Below, piece after piece: positions 1 to 8,255 of a DNA stretch of 34,043 bases (position 1 is its first letter; the number at the start of each line of letters is the position of its first letter). The position numbers and the translations under genes were made by a program. The stretch comes from Paracoccaceae bacterium (GTDB taxonomy: Bacteria; Pseudomonadota; Alphaproteobacteria; Rhodobacterales; Rhodobacteraceae), in the NCBI GenBank assembly GCA_029242355.1, contig JAQWUC010000033.1, positions 1 to 34,043 of the forward strand. Direction: 5' to 3'. The notes under the pieces are model-generated. The model ran no database searches, was not told the DNA's origin, and saw only the letters and a list, made by a program, of their open reading frames with translations.

Positions 1-936
1 TTAGAAGGTGCTGCACCCCCCCATTTTATACAAAATTTAGCAAAGCAAAAAAATGTTGACCTTTCAAAGATTTTTAATTCAGATGGTACATACAGATTTA
101 ATGATTTTATAGACTTTCTAAAAGTATATGAAATTGCTACCTCGGTTCTTCAAACACCAGATGATTTTTACAATCTTACTAAGTGTGTATTAGAGGAGTG
201 CGCAAAAAACAATGTAGTCTACTTGGAGACTTCTGTCTCACCAGAGTTTTGTGGTAGTAATGATCTCGTAGCCTGGAAAGAGTATCTTTCTGCAATTAGC
301 CAAGCTTCTGAACATTGTGAAGCTAGTTTTGGTATAGTTTCACGAGGTATAGCAACGTGTATAAGACATCTTGGTCCGGAGGTAGCTAAAGCGACGGCTA
401 GATGTGCTGCTGAAACAAGTGGGAATTGGCTTGTCGGTTTTGGCATGGCTGGGGATGAATCCGTCGGTACTCCAAAAGATTATGCTTCTAGTTTTCAAAT
501 AGCAAATGAATCTGGCCTCAAATTAACTAGCCATGCAGGTGAATGGTGTGGAGCAGAATCTGTACGAGCCACAGTAAATGATTTAGATGTTCAAAGAATT
601 GGCCATGGAGTGCAAGCGATTGATGATGACAATTTGGTTGAAACTCTCATAGAGAAAGAAATTGTACTTGAAATTTGTCCTGGGTCAAACGTCTTTCTTG
701 GAGTTTTCCCAACCTTGTCATCTCATCCAGTAAAGAAGTTACATGATCTGGGGGTTAAGGTAACCATTTCAACGGATGATCCACCTTTTTTTCATACTTC
801 AATGAATAAAGAATATAAAAGTCTTTCAAAAACTTTTGGTTGGACTCTGGATGACTTTCGAAACTTAAATCAGATTGCACTAGCTGCTGCATTTTGTGAT
901 GCTCAAACGAAAGCTAGGTTACTACAAAACTGGTAG
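1..936 (+). CDS. add: Adenosine deaminase, 5'-truncated by window edge
   Basis: Adenosine deaminase family amidohydrolase, which deaminates adenosine (or a related purine) to inosine in the cytoplasm. The reading frame is open from base 1, so the gene starts upstream of the window; the ATG at 223 is internal. The first residues, LEGAAPP, continue the family's N-terminal HLHLEG metal motif. Later family motifs appear in order: SHAGEW (metal/catalytic His and Glu), RIGHG, EICPGSNV and STDDPPFF (metal-binding Asp). The stop is TAG at 934-936. The closest relatives could equally be labelled adenine deaminase or adenosine-deaminase-like, because substrate choice cannot be read from these motifs. 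Purine-related genes also occur further on (allE, hpt). Confidence 0.9.
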   Translation, partial: LEGAAPPHFIQNLAKQKNVDLSKIFNSDGTYRFNDFIDFLKVYEIATSVLQTPDDFYNLTKCVLEECAKNNVVYLETSVSPEFCGSNDLVAWKEYLSAISQASEHCEASFGIVSRGIATCIRHLGPEVAKATARCAAETSGNWLVGFGMAGDESVGTPKDYASSFQIANESGLKLTSHAGEWCGAESVRATVNDLDVQRIGHGVQAIDDDNLVETLIEKEIVLEICPGSNVFLGVFPTLSSHPVKKLHDLGVKVTISTDDPPFFHTSMNKEYKSLSKTFGWTLDDFRNLNQIALAAAFCDAQTKARLLQNW

Positions 937-984
937 CTACTTAAATTTGTTAAATTGAAAATCTACTGTTTAGCACTTTCAAAA

Positions 985-1134
985 TCATTTTGAGCTGTTT
1001 TTAATTTGCTTTTGATTCCTACACTTTGCTGAACAGTATTTTACTTGGTCCCAAACTTTGAGCCACTTTTTTCGCCAAATGAAGGGGCGGTTACAAACAA
1101 GACAAAATTTTGTTGGCAAATCACTTTTTTTCAC
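985..1134 (-). CDS. DUF2256 small zinc-ribbon-like protein
   Basis: A 49-residue protein read on the minus strand from a GTG at 1134-1132 to a TGA at 987-985. It begins VKKSDLPTKFCLVCNRPF and continues with IWRKKWLKVWDQVKYCSAKC, the compact pattern of DUF2256: two CxxC-type cysteine pairs around a WRKKW...WD..KYCS core. The four cysteines probably bind zinc. The family's function is unknown to me. An in-frame TGA lies nine codons upstream of the GTG, and no ATG lies between, so GTG is the only plausible start even though its ribosome-binding site is weak. It converges with the adenosine deaminase gene. A perfect 12-bp palindrome, TTCAATATTGAA, lies just upstream at 1149-1160. Confidence 0.85.
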   Translation of the reverse strand: MKKSDLPTKFCLVCNRPFIWRKKWLKVWDQVKYCSAKCRNQKQIKNSSK

Positions 1135-1243
1135 GCTGTAGTTTGACTTTCAATATTGAAGATGACGAACTATCTCATAGCCTTTTGCATTTTATTAGAT
1201 TAAGAAACAACGAGTTTGTGCTAAAAACATAGTCTCAATTTGT

Positions 1244-1268
1244 GCCAGTGCAACATTGGCTTTAATTT
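1244..1268 (+). terminator. Weak hairpin with T-rich tail
   Basis: GCCAGTG (1244-1250), loop CAA, then CATTGGC (1254-1260) form a 7-bp stem with one G-T wobble, followed by TTTAATTT. It lies upstream of azlC. It could be a weak intrinsic terminator or simply a 5'-leader hairpin; the T tract is interrupted. Confidence 0.3.
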
Positions 1269-1353
1269 AAATTTGGTTTATTCCTTACTCATCTCAAAAA
1301 GAGTTAACATAAATTTTCTAGAAAAAGAAGCCATCTTTATTAAGAGATACAAA

Positions 1354-2058
1354 ATGCTTTATAAAAATAACCTTTATCGTGTGGGTATCGTGGATGCAGT
1401 TAATGTACCTGGGTTTGCACTTTTTTTTACTATGGTTGGATTCGCTGCTCTCGCGAAGGGTGCTGGATTTGACGTTTGGCTAGTCTCTGCAACAACACTG
1501 GCGGTCTGGGGTATGCCGGGTCAGGTTGCATTTGCAAGCTTATACGCGACTGGCGCTTCATTGACGATAATATTTCTGGCCGTTTCACTTGCGAACATGA
1601 GAATGATGTTAATGGTTATATCAGGTTATAATATACTTCAGTTGAATTTACACAATATTGCATTATGGAAGAAAGTACTTTTGATGCACATTATGGCCAT
1701 TACGAGTTGGGCGCAAATTAGTTATATTAAGGATAAGTATCCACCAAATTTACTGTTGTCCTATTACATTGGTTTCTCAATTACAATTTACGCATTTGGC
1801 CTGAGCGGGACAATAGTAGGCTATTTTATAAATTATTTGGTAAATACCGAGATTTTACGTGCAATTACATTTATGACTCCACTTTATATTTTGCTTCTCG
1901 TCATTAACTCAAAAGATAAAATTAATCGTATTTCTGTAATGCTGGGCGGTACAATTGTACCTGTTATCTATCCCTTTTTATCTGAATGGAGTATTTTGCT
2001 AGGTGGCTTTCTAGGAGGTTCGATCGCTTTTGGATTTGGATTAGTAGAAAAAAAATGA
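1354..2058 (+). CDS. azlC: AzlC family branched-chain amino acid export subunit
   Basis: Large subunit of the two-component AzlCD inner-membrane exporter for branched-chain amino acids. The 234-residue protein from the ATG at 1354 is hydrophobic throughout, has the family length, and carries the characteristic early segment VDAVNVPGFALFF followed by several membrane helices (LAVWGMPGQVAFASLY is typical of AzlC). The frame stays open further upstream to a GTG at 1240, but that extension is polar and unlike the family; AAGAGA sits just ahead of 1354. The stop codon overlaps the azlD start in an ATGA, so the two are translationally coupled. Substrate is inferred from the family and not shown by the sequence. 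Confidence 0.85.
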   Translation: MLYKNNLYRVGIVDAVNVPGFALFFTMVGFAALAKGAGFDVWLVSATTLAVWGMPGQVAFASLYATGASLTIIFLAVSLANMRMMLMVISGYNILQLNLHNIALWKKVLLMHIMAITSWAQISYIKDKYPPNLLLSYYIGFSITIYAFGLSGTIVGYFINYLVNTEILRAITFMTPLYILLLVINSKDKINRISVMLGGTIVPVIYPFLSEWSILLGGFLGGSIAFGFGLVEKK

Positions 2059-2384
2059 ATCTAGCTATTGAAATAAAACCTTGGCTTGGTGTCTTCTTAG
2101 CATTTTTTGCAACCTTTTTTTGGCGATGTTTAGGTTTAATTTTGGCCGAACGAATTTCTTCAACTGGATTATTAATGCGTTGGATAAATGCCGTGGCGTA
2201 TTCGATGGTTGCAGGAGTTCTAATGCTTATACTGGTAAACCCAACTGGCATTCTCCTAACTTCTACCTTATTGTCTCGACTGGCAGGTCTTTTTTTTGGT
2301 ATTTTGGCCATTTATTTTACAAAGAACATTCTTTTTTCTATTGCAATCGGCATTGGCTTTTTTGTTCTTCTTACCAGCCTTTGA
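2055..2384 (+). CDS. azlD: AzlD family small exporter subunit
   Basis: Small partner of AzlC, 109 residues with about four hydrophobic segments (WLGVFLAFFATFFWRCLGL near the N-terminus, then AVAYSMVAGVLMLILV and two more). The ATG at 2055 overlaps the azlC stop by four bases (ATGA). A longer reading from 1986 would only run back through azlC, so 2055 is chosen. AzlD proteins are poorly conserved in sequence, and the assignment rests on size, topology and position behind azlC. Confidence 0.8.
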   Translation: MNLAIEIKPWLGVFLAFFATFFWRCLGLILAERISSTGLLMRWINAVAYSMVAGVLMLILVNPTGILLTSTLLSRLAGLFFGILAIYFTKNILFSIAIGIGFFVLLTSL

Positions 2385-2408
2385 TTAAAAATGTGTTCGG
2401 CTGAGGTA

Positions 2409-2425
2409 ACAACTGTTGTAAACAA
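2409..2425. promoter_or_regulatory. Candidate operator-like palindromes upstream of allE
   Basis: ACAAC-T-GTTGT (2409-2419) is a perfect inverted repeat with a one-base centre. It overlaps a second imperfect symmetry, TTGTAAACAA (2416-2425). It lies about 90 bases before the allE start and could be a repressor site. No regulator can be assigned. Confidence 0.2.
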
Positions 2426-2511
2426 TGTCTATTCTTATTTAAATGAAGGTGTAATATAGTTTTAATGAATTGAGAAAGAAAATTTTAATTTAAATCTTTA
2501 GGAAATATAAA

Positions 2512-3345
2512 TTGACAAATAAAACTTATTTTTATCCAACGGGAGGGCTGCCCACACAGAAAAATATCGCTTCCGATCGATCAGTTTTCAAAACTGCATA
2601 TGCAGTGATTCCTCAAACTGTGATGAAAGATATAGTTGTTAGTTATTTTCCTTTCTGGGAACGAACCCGTGCTTGGGTTTTAGCAAGACCTATGTCTGGT
2701 TTCGCCGAAACGTTTTCTCAATCAATTGTTGAAATATTACCCAAAGGGGGTAGCGACAAACCAGAATTAGATTCTGGAGCTGAATGTGTGATTTTTGTTT
2801 TAGATGGGAAACTAGAACTTACAATAGTTGATAAAAACTATATTTTGCTCCCTGGTTCATATGCATTTATCCCGCCTAACAAACCTTGGACTATTTTTAA
2901 TAAATCCAATGAACCTGCCCGAATCCAGTGGATTAGAAAAATATATAATGTTGTAGAGGGTTTAGAACTCCCTCAGCCTATTGTAGTAAATGAAAATGAT
3001 TTAGAACCAATTGCAATGCCAGATACAAACGGAGTTTGGTCAACTACGCGCTTTGTGGATCCTTTTGATCTGAGGCATGATATGCATGTAAACATTGTTT
3101 CAATTAAACCAGGTGGGGTTATTCCTTTTATGGAGACTCACGTAATGGAACACGGTATTTATGTCTTGCAGGGAAAAGGAGTATACCATCTTAACGAGGA
3201 TAGCGTTGAGGTGGAAGCTGGAGATTTTCTTTGGCTTAGGGCATTTTGTCCTCAGGCATGTTATGCTGGAGGACAGGAGACTTTTAGGTATTTGTTATAT
3301 AAAGACGTAAATAGGCATATGCCTTTAAAAATAAAAGCTCTTTAA
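2512..3345 (+). CDS. allE: (S)-ureidoglycine aminohydrolase, bicupin
   Basis: Hydrolyses (S)-ureidoglycine to (S)-ureidoglycolate and ammonia in the allantoin branch of purine catabolism. The 277-residue protein is a two-cupin fold. The N-terminal cupin covers roughly residues 60-150. The C-terminal cupin (about 185-265) carries the Mn-binding set ETHVMEHGIYVLQ, with Glu, His and His, plus the Gln of FCPQACYAGG, and ends in the family signature YLLYKDVNRH. The start is a TTG at 2512 preceded by AGGAAAT; no ATG is available nearby in frame. No allantoinase, allantoate amidohydrolase or ureidoglycolate lyase gene lies in the window, so the rest of the pathway must be elsewhere. Confidence 0.9.
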   Translation: MTNKTYFYPTGGLPTQKNIASDRSVFKTAYAVIPQTVMKDIVVSYFPFWERTRAWVLARPMSGFAETFSQSIVEILPKGGSDKPELDSGAECVIFVLDGKLELTIVDKNYILLPGSYAFIPPNKPWTIFNKSNEPARIQWIRKIYNVVEGLELPQPIVVNENDLEPIAMPDTNGVWSTTRFVDPFDLRHDMHVNIVSIKPGGVIPFMETHVMEHGIYVLQGKGVYHLNEDSVEVEAGDFLWLRAFCPQACYAGGQETFRYLLYKDVNRHMPLKIKAL

Positions 3346-3451
3346 ATCCTAAAATAACTTTTTCTTTATTTTTCTAAAGTTTTGGTTTTCGATCGGTGAC
3401 ATAACAGTATAAAATGTGGTGATATAGAATCATTTTATAGGGAGCTAAAAT

Positions 3452-5218
3452 ATGTCGAATGTGAAACGAAGACTAGCCACAATTCTTGCTACAGATTGTG
3501 TTGGCTTTAGTAAGCATATGACAGAAAATGAAGAGCTAACTCTTGAAAACTTAAAAGCCTGTAGATCAATAATAGATCCATTAATCGAAGAATATGGAGG
3601 AAAGATTTTTTATACTGCGGGTGACTCGGTAATTGCCGATTTTTCAAGTCCTGTCGAGTGTGTAAATGCTGCAATTAAATTCCAAAAAGCCATAGCGGAT
3701 AGAAATGATACCCGTAATCCCGACTCCAAATTGATTTGGCGGGTTGGAGTTCATTTAGATGACGTCATTATTGAAGGCGATAACATATATGGTAATGGTG
3801 TTAACATAGCCGCGCGGTTGGAGGCGCAATGCGCTCCGGGTCAAATTTTGCTTTCGCGAGTTGTTCAAGAACAGGTTAATGAACGAATTAGTTTTACGAT
3901 AGAAGCTGCGGGAACGAAGGCTTTGAAAAATATATCGGATTCATATGAAGTTTTTGGAATTGCAGCTTCAGGAGGCTCCGTCGTACATTCAGATAATTCA
4001 CAATCTGTAAGTTCAAAAACAAAAGATTATAAACCCAAGATTGCAGTTCTTCCCTTTTCAAATATGAACAATGATGAAGATAGTGGGTTTTTAGTCGATG
4101 GAGTAGTTGAAGATTTAATTACAGAATTTTCGAGAGTAAAAGAGCTCGAAATAGTGTCGCGTCAATCATGCTTTGATTTTAAGGGTAGTGGTTTGGATGT
4201 GAAAACATTTTGTAAAAATTTTGATGTAGATTTTTCTGTTACTGGAAATATTCGTTCATCAGGAAAAAGAGTCAGACTTTCGATAGAACTTTCAGAAGTG
4301 GAATCTGGAAAAGCGATTTGGAGCAATAAATTTGACAAAGTACTTGATGATATATTTGATGTTCAGGACGAAATAGTCAGAAAAATTTCACATGCTCTTT
4401 TAGGTGAAATTGAGGTTTCAAGTTTACAAAGAGCAAATAGAAAACCAACTGAGAACTTGACGTCTTATGAGTATTTGCTCAAGGGAAAGGTTATGCATCA
4501 TAAGGTAAAGAAAGAAGCACTTTTGGAGTCTATTGAACTATTTGACAAGGCTATTCAAGCTGACCCCAATAATGGCCAAGCGTACGCGTGGAAGGGCTGC
4601 GCGATAGGACAAGGTCTAGGAAGGGGATTCTTAGAAGGGGATATGAATCAACATTGGGCGACATGTGTTTCTAGCGTTCAAAAAGCGATGGAGATTAATG
4701 AAAATGATTTTGAATGTCATAGACTTTTTGGAGAGGTTAACTTAAGCCAACATGACTTTAGGGCAGCAGAGATGCATGCAAGAAAATGTTATGAGATGGT
4801 ACCCAATGATCCTCGTGTTCTCTCAATTTATGGAGACGTCATGGTTCGTGTCGGTTCAGTTGATGATGGATTGGAAGCCCTAGAAAGAGCGCTTGAACTT
4901 GATCCAATTCCACAAGGAAAGACAAATTCTGATTCTCGAACTTCGGCAGTTCTTTTTGGTTATTTCATGGCTCGTGATAGCAACAAATGTCTTGAAATCA
5001 TTGAAAAATTGCAAGATATGGATAGTAGATCATGGTTAATAACGGCTAAAATTTGTGATGATGAAGAAATTGAATACAAGGCGTTAAGTTGGTTTCAAGA
5101 TGGTTTGTCCAAATTTAAGGATATCGACTGGAAGAATGAAATTGATCGATTTCACCTAAATAATACTGGAGCTCAAAAGGCTTTAGAGGATTTTTCCGAG
5201 ACCAATTTTAAAAATTAA
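3452..5218 (+). CDS. Class III nucleotide cyclase with TolB-like and TPR regions
   Basis: A 588-residue cytoplasmic protein: class III cyclase catalytic domain (about residues 5-170), a TolB/FlgO-like alpha-beta domain (about 195-315, IAVLPFSNM...GVVEDLITEFSR) and TPR-like helices (about 330-580). Metal-binding Asp15 (in TDCVGFS) and Asp58 (in TAGDSV), and the catalytic Asn118 and Arg122 (VNIAARLE), are present. The residue that is usually the purine-reading Lys just before the GD motif is Tyr54 here, so cAMP versus cGMP specificity and even full activity are open. The start at 3452 has a strong AGGGAGC ribosome-binding site. This architecture is common in alphaproteobacteria, where the C-terminal repeats probably bind partners or ligands. 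It is a single-gene unit facing tupA. Confidence 0.88.
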   Translation: MSNVKRRLATILATDCVGFSKHMTENEELTLENLKACRSIIDPLIEEYGGKIFYTAGDSVIADFSSPVECVNAAIKFQKAIADRNDTRNPDSKLIWRVGVHLDDVIIEGDNIYGNGVNIAARLEAQCAPGQILLSRVVQEQVNERISFTIEAAGTKALKNISDSYEVFGIAASGGSVVHSDNSQSVSSKTKDYKPKIAVLPFSNMNNDEDSGFLVDGVVEDLITEFSRVKELEIVSRQSCFDFKGSGLDVKTFCKNFDVDFSVTGNIRSSGKRVRLSIELSEVESGKAIWSNKFDKVLDDIFDVQDEIVRKISHALLGEIEVSSLQRANRKPTENLTSYEYLLKGKVMHHKVKKEALLESIELFDKAIQADPNNGQAYAWKGCAIGQGLGRGFLEGDMNQHWATCVSSVQKAMEINENDFECHRLFGEVNLSQHDFRAAEMHARKCYEMVPNDPRVLSIYGDVMVRVGSVDDGLEALERALELDPIPQGKTNSDSRTSAVLFGYFMARDSNKCLEIIEKLQDMDSRSWLITAKICDDEEIEYKALSWFQDGLSKFKDIDWKNEIDRFHLNNTGAQKALEDFSETNFKN

Positions 5219-5237
5219 TTTTTATAATGTTGAACTT

Positions 5238-6035
5238 CTATTCCGATATAACATTAGGGAAGAATAGTTGTTGATCATCAAGTTTAAAGTTCTTTATGGC
5301 TTCTTGGCCACGTGCTGATGTCAGCCAAGTAATTATTTTATTTGCTTCATTATATTTTGTTCTTGGGCAATGAGACGGGTTTACGGAAATTATTCCGTAT
5401 TGATTAAAAAGATGGGTGTCTCCTTCAAAAAGAACTTGAAAATTTTGTTTATTTTTAAAACTGAGCCATGTCGCTCTATCTGTAAATACGTAGGCATTTA
5501 GTTCGACTCCAGCATTAAGTGTTGTTCCCATACCTGAACCAAGTTCTAAGTACCAATCACCGGAGAAATCGTGTGGTTTAATACCTGTAAGTTCCCATAG
5601 CTCTAGTTCCTTTATATTGGTTCCGGAGTCGTCTCCTCGAGAAGCAAATTTATGTTTATCAGTGGCAATTCGCTTGAGCGCGTTCTCAATAGTTTGGCTT
5701 GATTTTATTTGGCTCGGATCTTCTTTAGGGCCGACTATAATGAAATCGTTATACATTAGATTCTTACGATTTGAGCCAAAACCAGCTTGTACAAAAGCTC
5801 TCTCCCGGTTCTGTGCATGAACTATTAACAAGTCACCATTGCATTTTTCAGCATTCTTAATTGCAGCTCCAGTTCCGACAGCAACGACGTTTGCAGTTAA
5901 TCCGGTTTCAGTTTTGATTAGAGGAAGTATATATTGGAAAAAACCAGAGTTTTTTGTTGAAGTAGTTGATTGGATTAATACGGCATTTTCAGCAAAGGCA
6001 TTACCTGGGCTAATCAAAAAACTGAGAATCATCAA
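5238..6035 (-). CDS. tupA: Tungstate ABC transporter substrate-binding protein
   Basis: Periplasmic oxyanion receptor of a TupABC-type tungstate importer. The mature part begins ENAVLIQSTTSTKNSGFF, with the TTSTxxSG motif that lines the oxyanion site in TupA. Later come GTGAAIKNAEKCNGDLLIVH and SRGDDSGTN, both typical of the family. A hydrophobic leader ends in AFA-E. The start is a problem: the TTG at 6035 or ATG at 6032 gives a leader without positive charges and has no Shine-Dalgarno. The frame is open upstream, with AGGA (6068-6065) eight bases from an ATA at 6056, which would add a normal lysine-containing n-region (IDKKIF). The frame begins right behind the tupC stop. Molybdate or another oxyanion is possible, but TupA is the best match. 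Confidence 0.85.
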   Translation of the reverse strand: MMILSFLISPGNAFAENAVLIQSTTSTKNSGFFQYILPLIKTETGLTANVVAVGTGAAIKNAEKCNGDLLIVHAQNRERAFVQAGFGSNRKNLMYNDFIIVGPKEDPSQIKSSQTIENALKRIATDKHKFASRGDDSGTNIKELELWELTGIKPHDFSGDWYLELGSGMGTTLNAGVELNAYVFTDRATWLSFKNKQNFQVLFEGDTHLFNQYGIISVNPSHCPRTKYNEANKIITWLTSARGQEAIKNFKLDDQQLFFPNVISE

Positions 6036-6075
6036 AAATATTTTTTTATCGATTATGATCTTCTTCCTTATTATA

Positions 6076-6810
6076 TCATAGAATGAGCTCGCCTTCGAGA
6101 TATGCGGCTGTCTCCTTATTTTGGGGTTTTTGGAAGAAAAGACTAGTGTTTGTATATTCTAGAATTTTCCCTTTATTTATAAATATAATGTCGTCTGCAA
6201 TTCGTTTAGCCTGACCAATATCGTGAGTAATGAAAATAATTTTTACACCTGATTCCCTTACATTTTTAAGTATCTGCTCAATTAGATGAATAGAGGAAGG
6301 GTCAAGATTAGCAGTTGGTTCATCTAAAAAAAGAATATGGGGCTGTAAAATTAACGCTCTAGCAAGGGCTAATCTTTGCTTTTCTCCAGCAGAAAGAAGT
6401 TGAGCAGGGTAAGATTGGAATTTTTCTAGTGATAACAATTTAAGAATGTTTTTGCAGTAAGTTAGATCTATTCTTCCGCGTATAGAATTTACAAAAGTCA
6501 TATTTGCTAAAACTGTTCTTTTTAATAATGTGGGTGTTTGAAAGACCATAGCTTGTTTCTTGCGAATTGATTTCTTTAAAGGATGCTTACCATAGTAGAT
6601 CACGCCCTTTGTCGGAACTAATAACCCATGGAGCAATCTTACTAAAACACTTTTTCCTGAACCATTAGGACCCATAATAACGGTTATTCCTTTTGATTTT
6701 ATTGTAAGGCTTGTCTCTGAAATGATTTGGTTACCATTTTTGTGGTAGGCAATATTATTAAGAGAGATAGGCAATAAAATTTTGGATGATTCATTAATGT
6801 TTTTAAACAT
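6076..6810 (-). CDS. tupC: Tungstate ABC transporter ATP-binding protein
   Basis: ATPase of the tungstate importer, 244 residues. Walker A is GPNGSGKS (47-54), the Q-loop Gln is at 91, the ABC signature LSAGE is at 139-143, Walker B is ILFLDEP (159-165) and the H-loop is His196 (FITHD). It starts at 6810 inside the end of tupB (8-base overlap) and is followed closely by tupA, so the three form one transcript in the order permease, ATPase, receptor. Its short length, lacking a C-terminal regulatory domain, fits TupC better than ModC. Confidence 0.88.
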   Translation of the reverse strand: MFKNINESSKILLPISLNNIAYHKNGNQIISETSLTIKSKGITVIMGPNGSGKSVLVRLLHGLLVPTKGVIYYGKHPLKKSIRKKQAMVFQTPTLLKRTVLANMTFVNSIRGRIDLTYCKNILKLLSLEKFQSYPAQLLSAGEKQRLALARALILQPHILFLDEPTANLDPSSIHLIEQILKNVRESGVKIIFITHDIGQAKRIADDIIFINKGKILEYTNTSLFFQKPQNKETAAYLEGELIL

Positions 6811-7471
6811 AAGCTTTTCTTTTAGCAGAATTTTTGAAAAAGGCTGCCAGGAAATTTACTGACAAAGAAATAGTTAATAATATAATACCTAATGCGAGTG
6901 CTAAGGCTAAATTGCCTTTTGAGGTTTCCAAAGATATTGAGGTTGTCATAACTCGAGTTAAGTGATCGATATTACCTCCAACAATTATCACTGCCCCGAC
7001 TTCTGATATGGCGCGGCCAAAGCCAGCTAAGACTACTGTGACAAGTGAATATCTGGCATCATATAGGTATGCCTTAATCGCCTTTTGGGGTGGCATCACT
7101 AATGAAGAAAAATACTCGCGGTAATCTTCTTGTAAATCTTCAATTATTTGGCATGTTAGCGATATTATTATTGGAGTGATCAAAATAACTTGGGCAACAA
7201 TCATTGCAGTGGGAGTATATAATAGTTCTAACCAGCCAAGTGGACCACTTCTAGATAGGTAAAGATAGACAATTAAGCCTACCACCACTGGAGGGAGTGA
7301 CATAAGAGCGTTACTAATGGCAATAATAGTTTTTCTAACTGGGAACCGAAGAACCGCCAAAGCTGATCCAAAAGGTAGACCCAAGATACAAGCAATCATT
7401 AGTGATATGAAATTTATTTTCATTGAGAGAAGTAAAATTTCAAATAGATCTTGATCAAACGAGATTATCAA
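6803..7471 (-). CDS. tupB: Tungstate ABC transporter permease
   Basis: Inner-membrane permease, 222 residues from the TTG at 7471. It has about five membrane segments and the EAA-type cytoplasmic loop GRAISEVGAVIIVGGN, which is characteristic of TupB. The true N-terminus is probably upstream: the frame stays open to a TAA at 7510-7508 and the added residues (FESINDAKDL, leading into IISFDQDLFEILLLS) resemble the usual TupB N-terminus. No ATG lies in that stretch. The only well-placed ribosome-binding site, AGGA (7514-7511), is six bases from an ATT at 7504, so an AUU start giving 233 residues is likely. It is the first gene of the tup operon. Confidence 0.85.
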   Translation of the reverse strand: MIISFDQDLFEILLLSMKINFISLMIACILGLPFGSALAVLRFPVRKTIIAISNALMSLPPVVVGLIVYLYLSRSGPLGWLELLYTPTAMIVAQVILITPIIISLTCQIIEDLQEDYREYFSSLVMPPQKAIKAYLYDARYSLVTVVLAGFGRAISEVGAVIIVGGNIDHLTRVMTTSISLETSKGNLALALALGIILLTISLSVNFLAAFFKNSAKRKAYV

Positions 7472-7634
7472 ATCTTTTGCATCATTTATTGATTCAAATA
7501 AAATTTCTTATCCTTTCTTTTTTTTCAAAAACTCACCTATGGCGTTATATTACGGTTTTAAAGCCTGAATATCTGAGTTATGATGAGTTCGTCTAATTTA
7601 ATCTGACTGATGATTTTATGTCGAGGAAGACTCT

Positions 7635-8171
7635 ATGGATAATTCAAAATATGCAATTGATCAAATGATATCAGCTAAAAGTATTGCTGCACGAGTTGAG
7701 GCTTTAGCCGAGGAAATAACAAAGTTTTTTAAAGATACCGAAAAACTTGTTGTAGTTGGGCTACTAAGAGGCTCATTTGTTTTTATTGCAGATCTCGCTC
7801 GTGAGATTGATTTACCTGTAGAAATTGACTTTTTAGAAGCGTCTTCATATGGCAATAAGATGGAGAGTTCAAGAGAGGTTCGAATTTTAAAAGACCTTAA
7901 TGATGAAATATCTGGAAAGGACGTTCTGGTAGTTGAAGATATTGTGGATACGGGACATACACTTCATCATGTTCTGAATTTACTAAAATCGCGCAATCCA
8001 AACAGGATAGAGGCCTGCGCATTACTTGACAAACCTCTTAGGCGAGAGGTGGAAATTAAATCGCGATGGATTGGATTTGAAATTCCTGATGAGTTTGTTG
8101 TTGGATATGGAATCGATTATGCCCAAAGAGATAGAAACCTATCTTATATTGGTAAAGTAAGATTTTTGTAA
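7635..8171 (+). CDS. hpt: Hypoxanthine phosphoribosyltransferase
   Basis: Purine salvage enzyme that joins hypoxanthine (and often guanine) with PRPP to give IMP or GMP. The 178-residue length is normal. The PRPP-binding motif [14 protein letters not shown] lies at residues 97-110 with the acidic pair Glu101-Asp102. LLRGSFVF (43-50) is the conserved loop near the N-terminus. The ATG at 7635 follows AGGAAG at good spacing. It is a single gene diverging from tupB, and converges on the SDR gene across a 20-bp palindrome that could end both transcripts. Confidence 0.92.
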   Translation: MDNSKYAIDQMISAKSIAARVEALAEEITKFFKDTEKLVVVGLLRGSFVFIADLAREIDLPVEIDFLEASSYGNKMESSREVRILKDLNDEISGKDVLVVEDIVDTGHTLHHVLNLLKSRNPNRIEACALLDKPLRREVEIKSRWIGFEIPDEFVVGYGIDYAQRDRNLSYIGKVRFL

Positions 8172-8235
8172 TAATATCATTAATTGAAACATAACTAATT
8201 CAAAAACTTCTTCACCACATGATGTATTATAAAAT

Positions 8236-8255
8236 CTTACACAAATTTGTGTAAG
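8236..8255. terminator. Perfect 20-bp palindrome between convergent genes
   Basis: CTTACACAAATTTGTGTAAG is self-complementary over all 20 bases. It spans the stop codon of the SDR gene (TAA at 8239-8237), so it encodes that protein's last residues. On the minus strand it is followed by ATTTTATAAT, giving a plausible although AT-rich intrinsic terminator for the DUF4396-SDR transcript. It may also act on hpt transcripts from the other side. Confidence 0.5.

Noticed and set aside
219-446. 75-residue frame opposite the adenosine deaminase gene
   Set aside because: Shadow of a well-supported coding frame; no recognisable domain.
1964-2311. 115-residue minus-strand frame across azlC/azlD
   Set aside because: Antisense to two coupled genes with clear families; basic, low-complexity translation typical of shadows.
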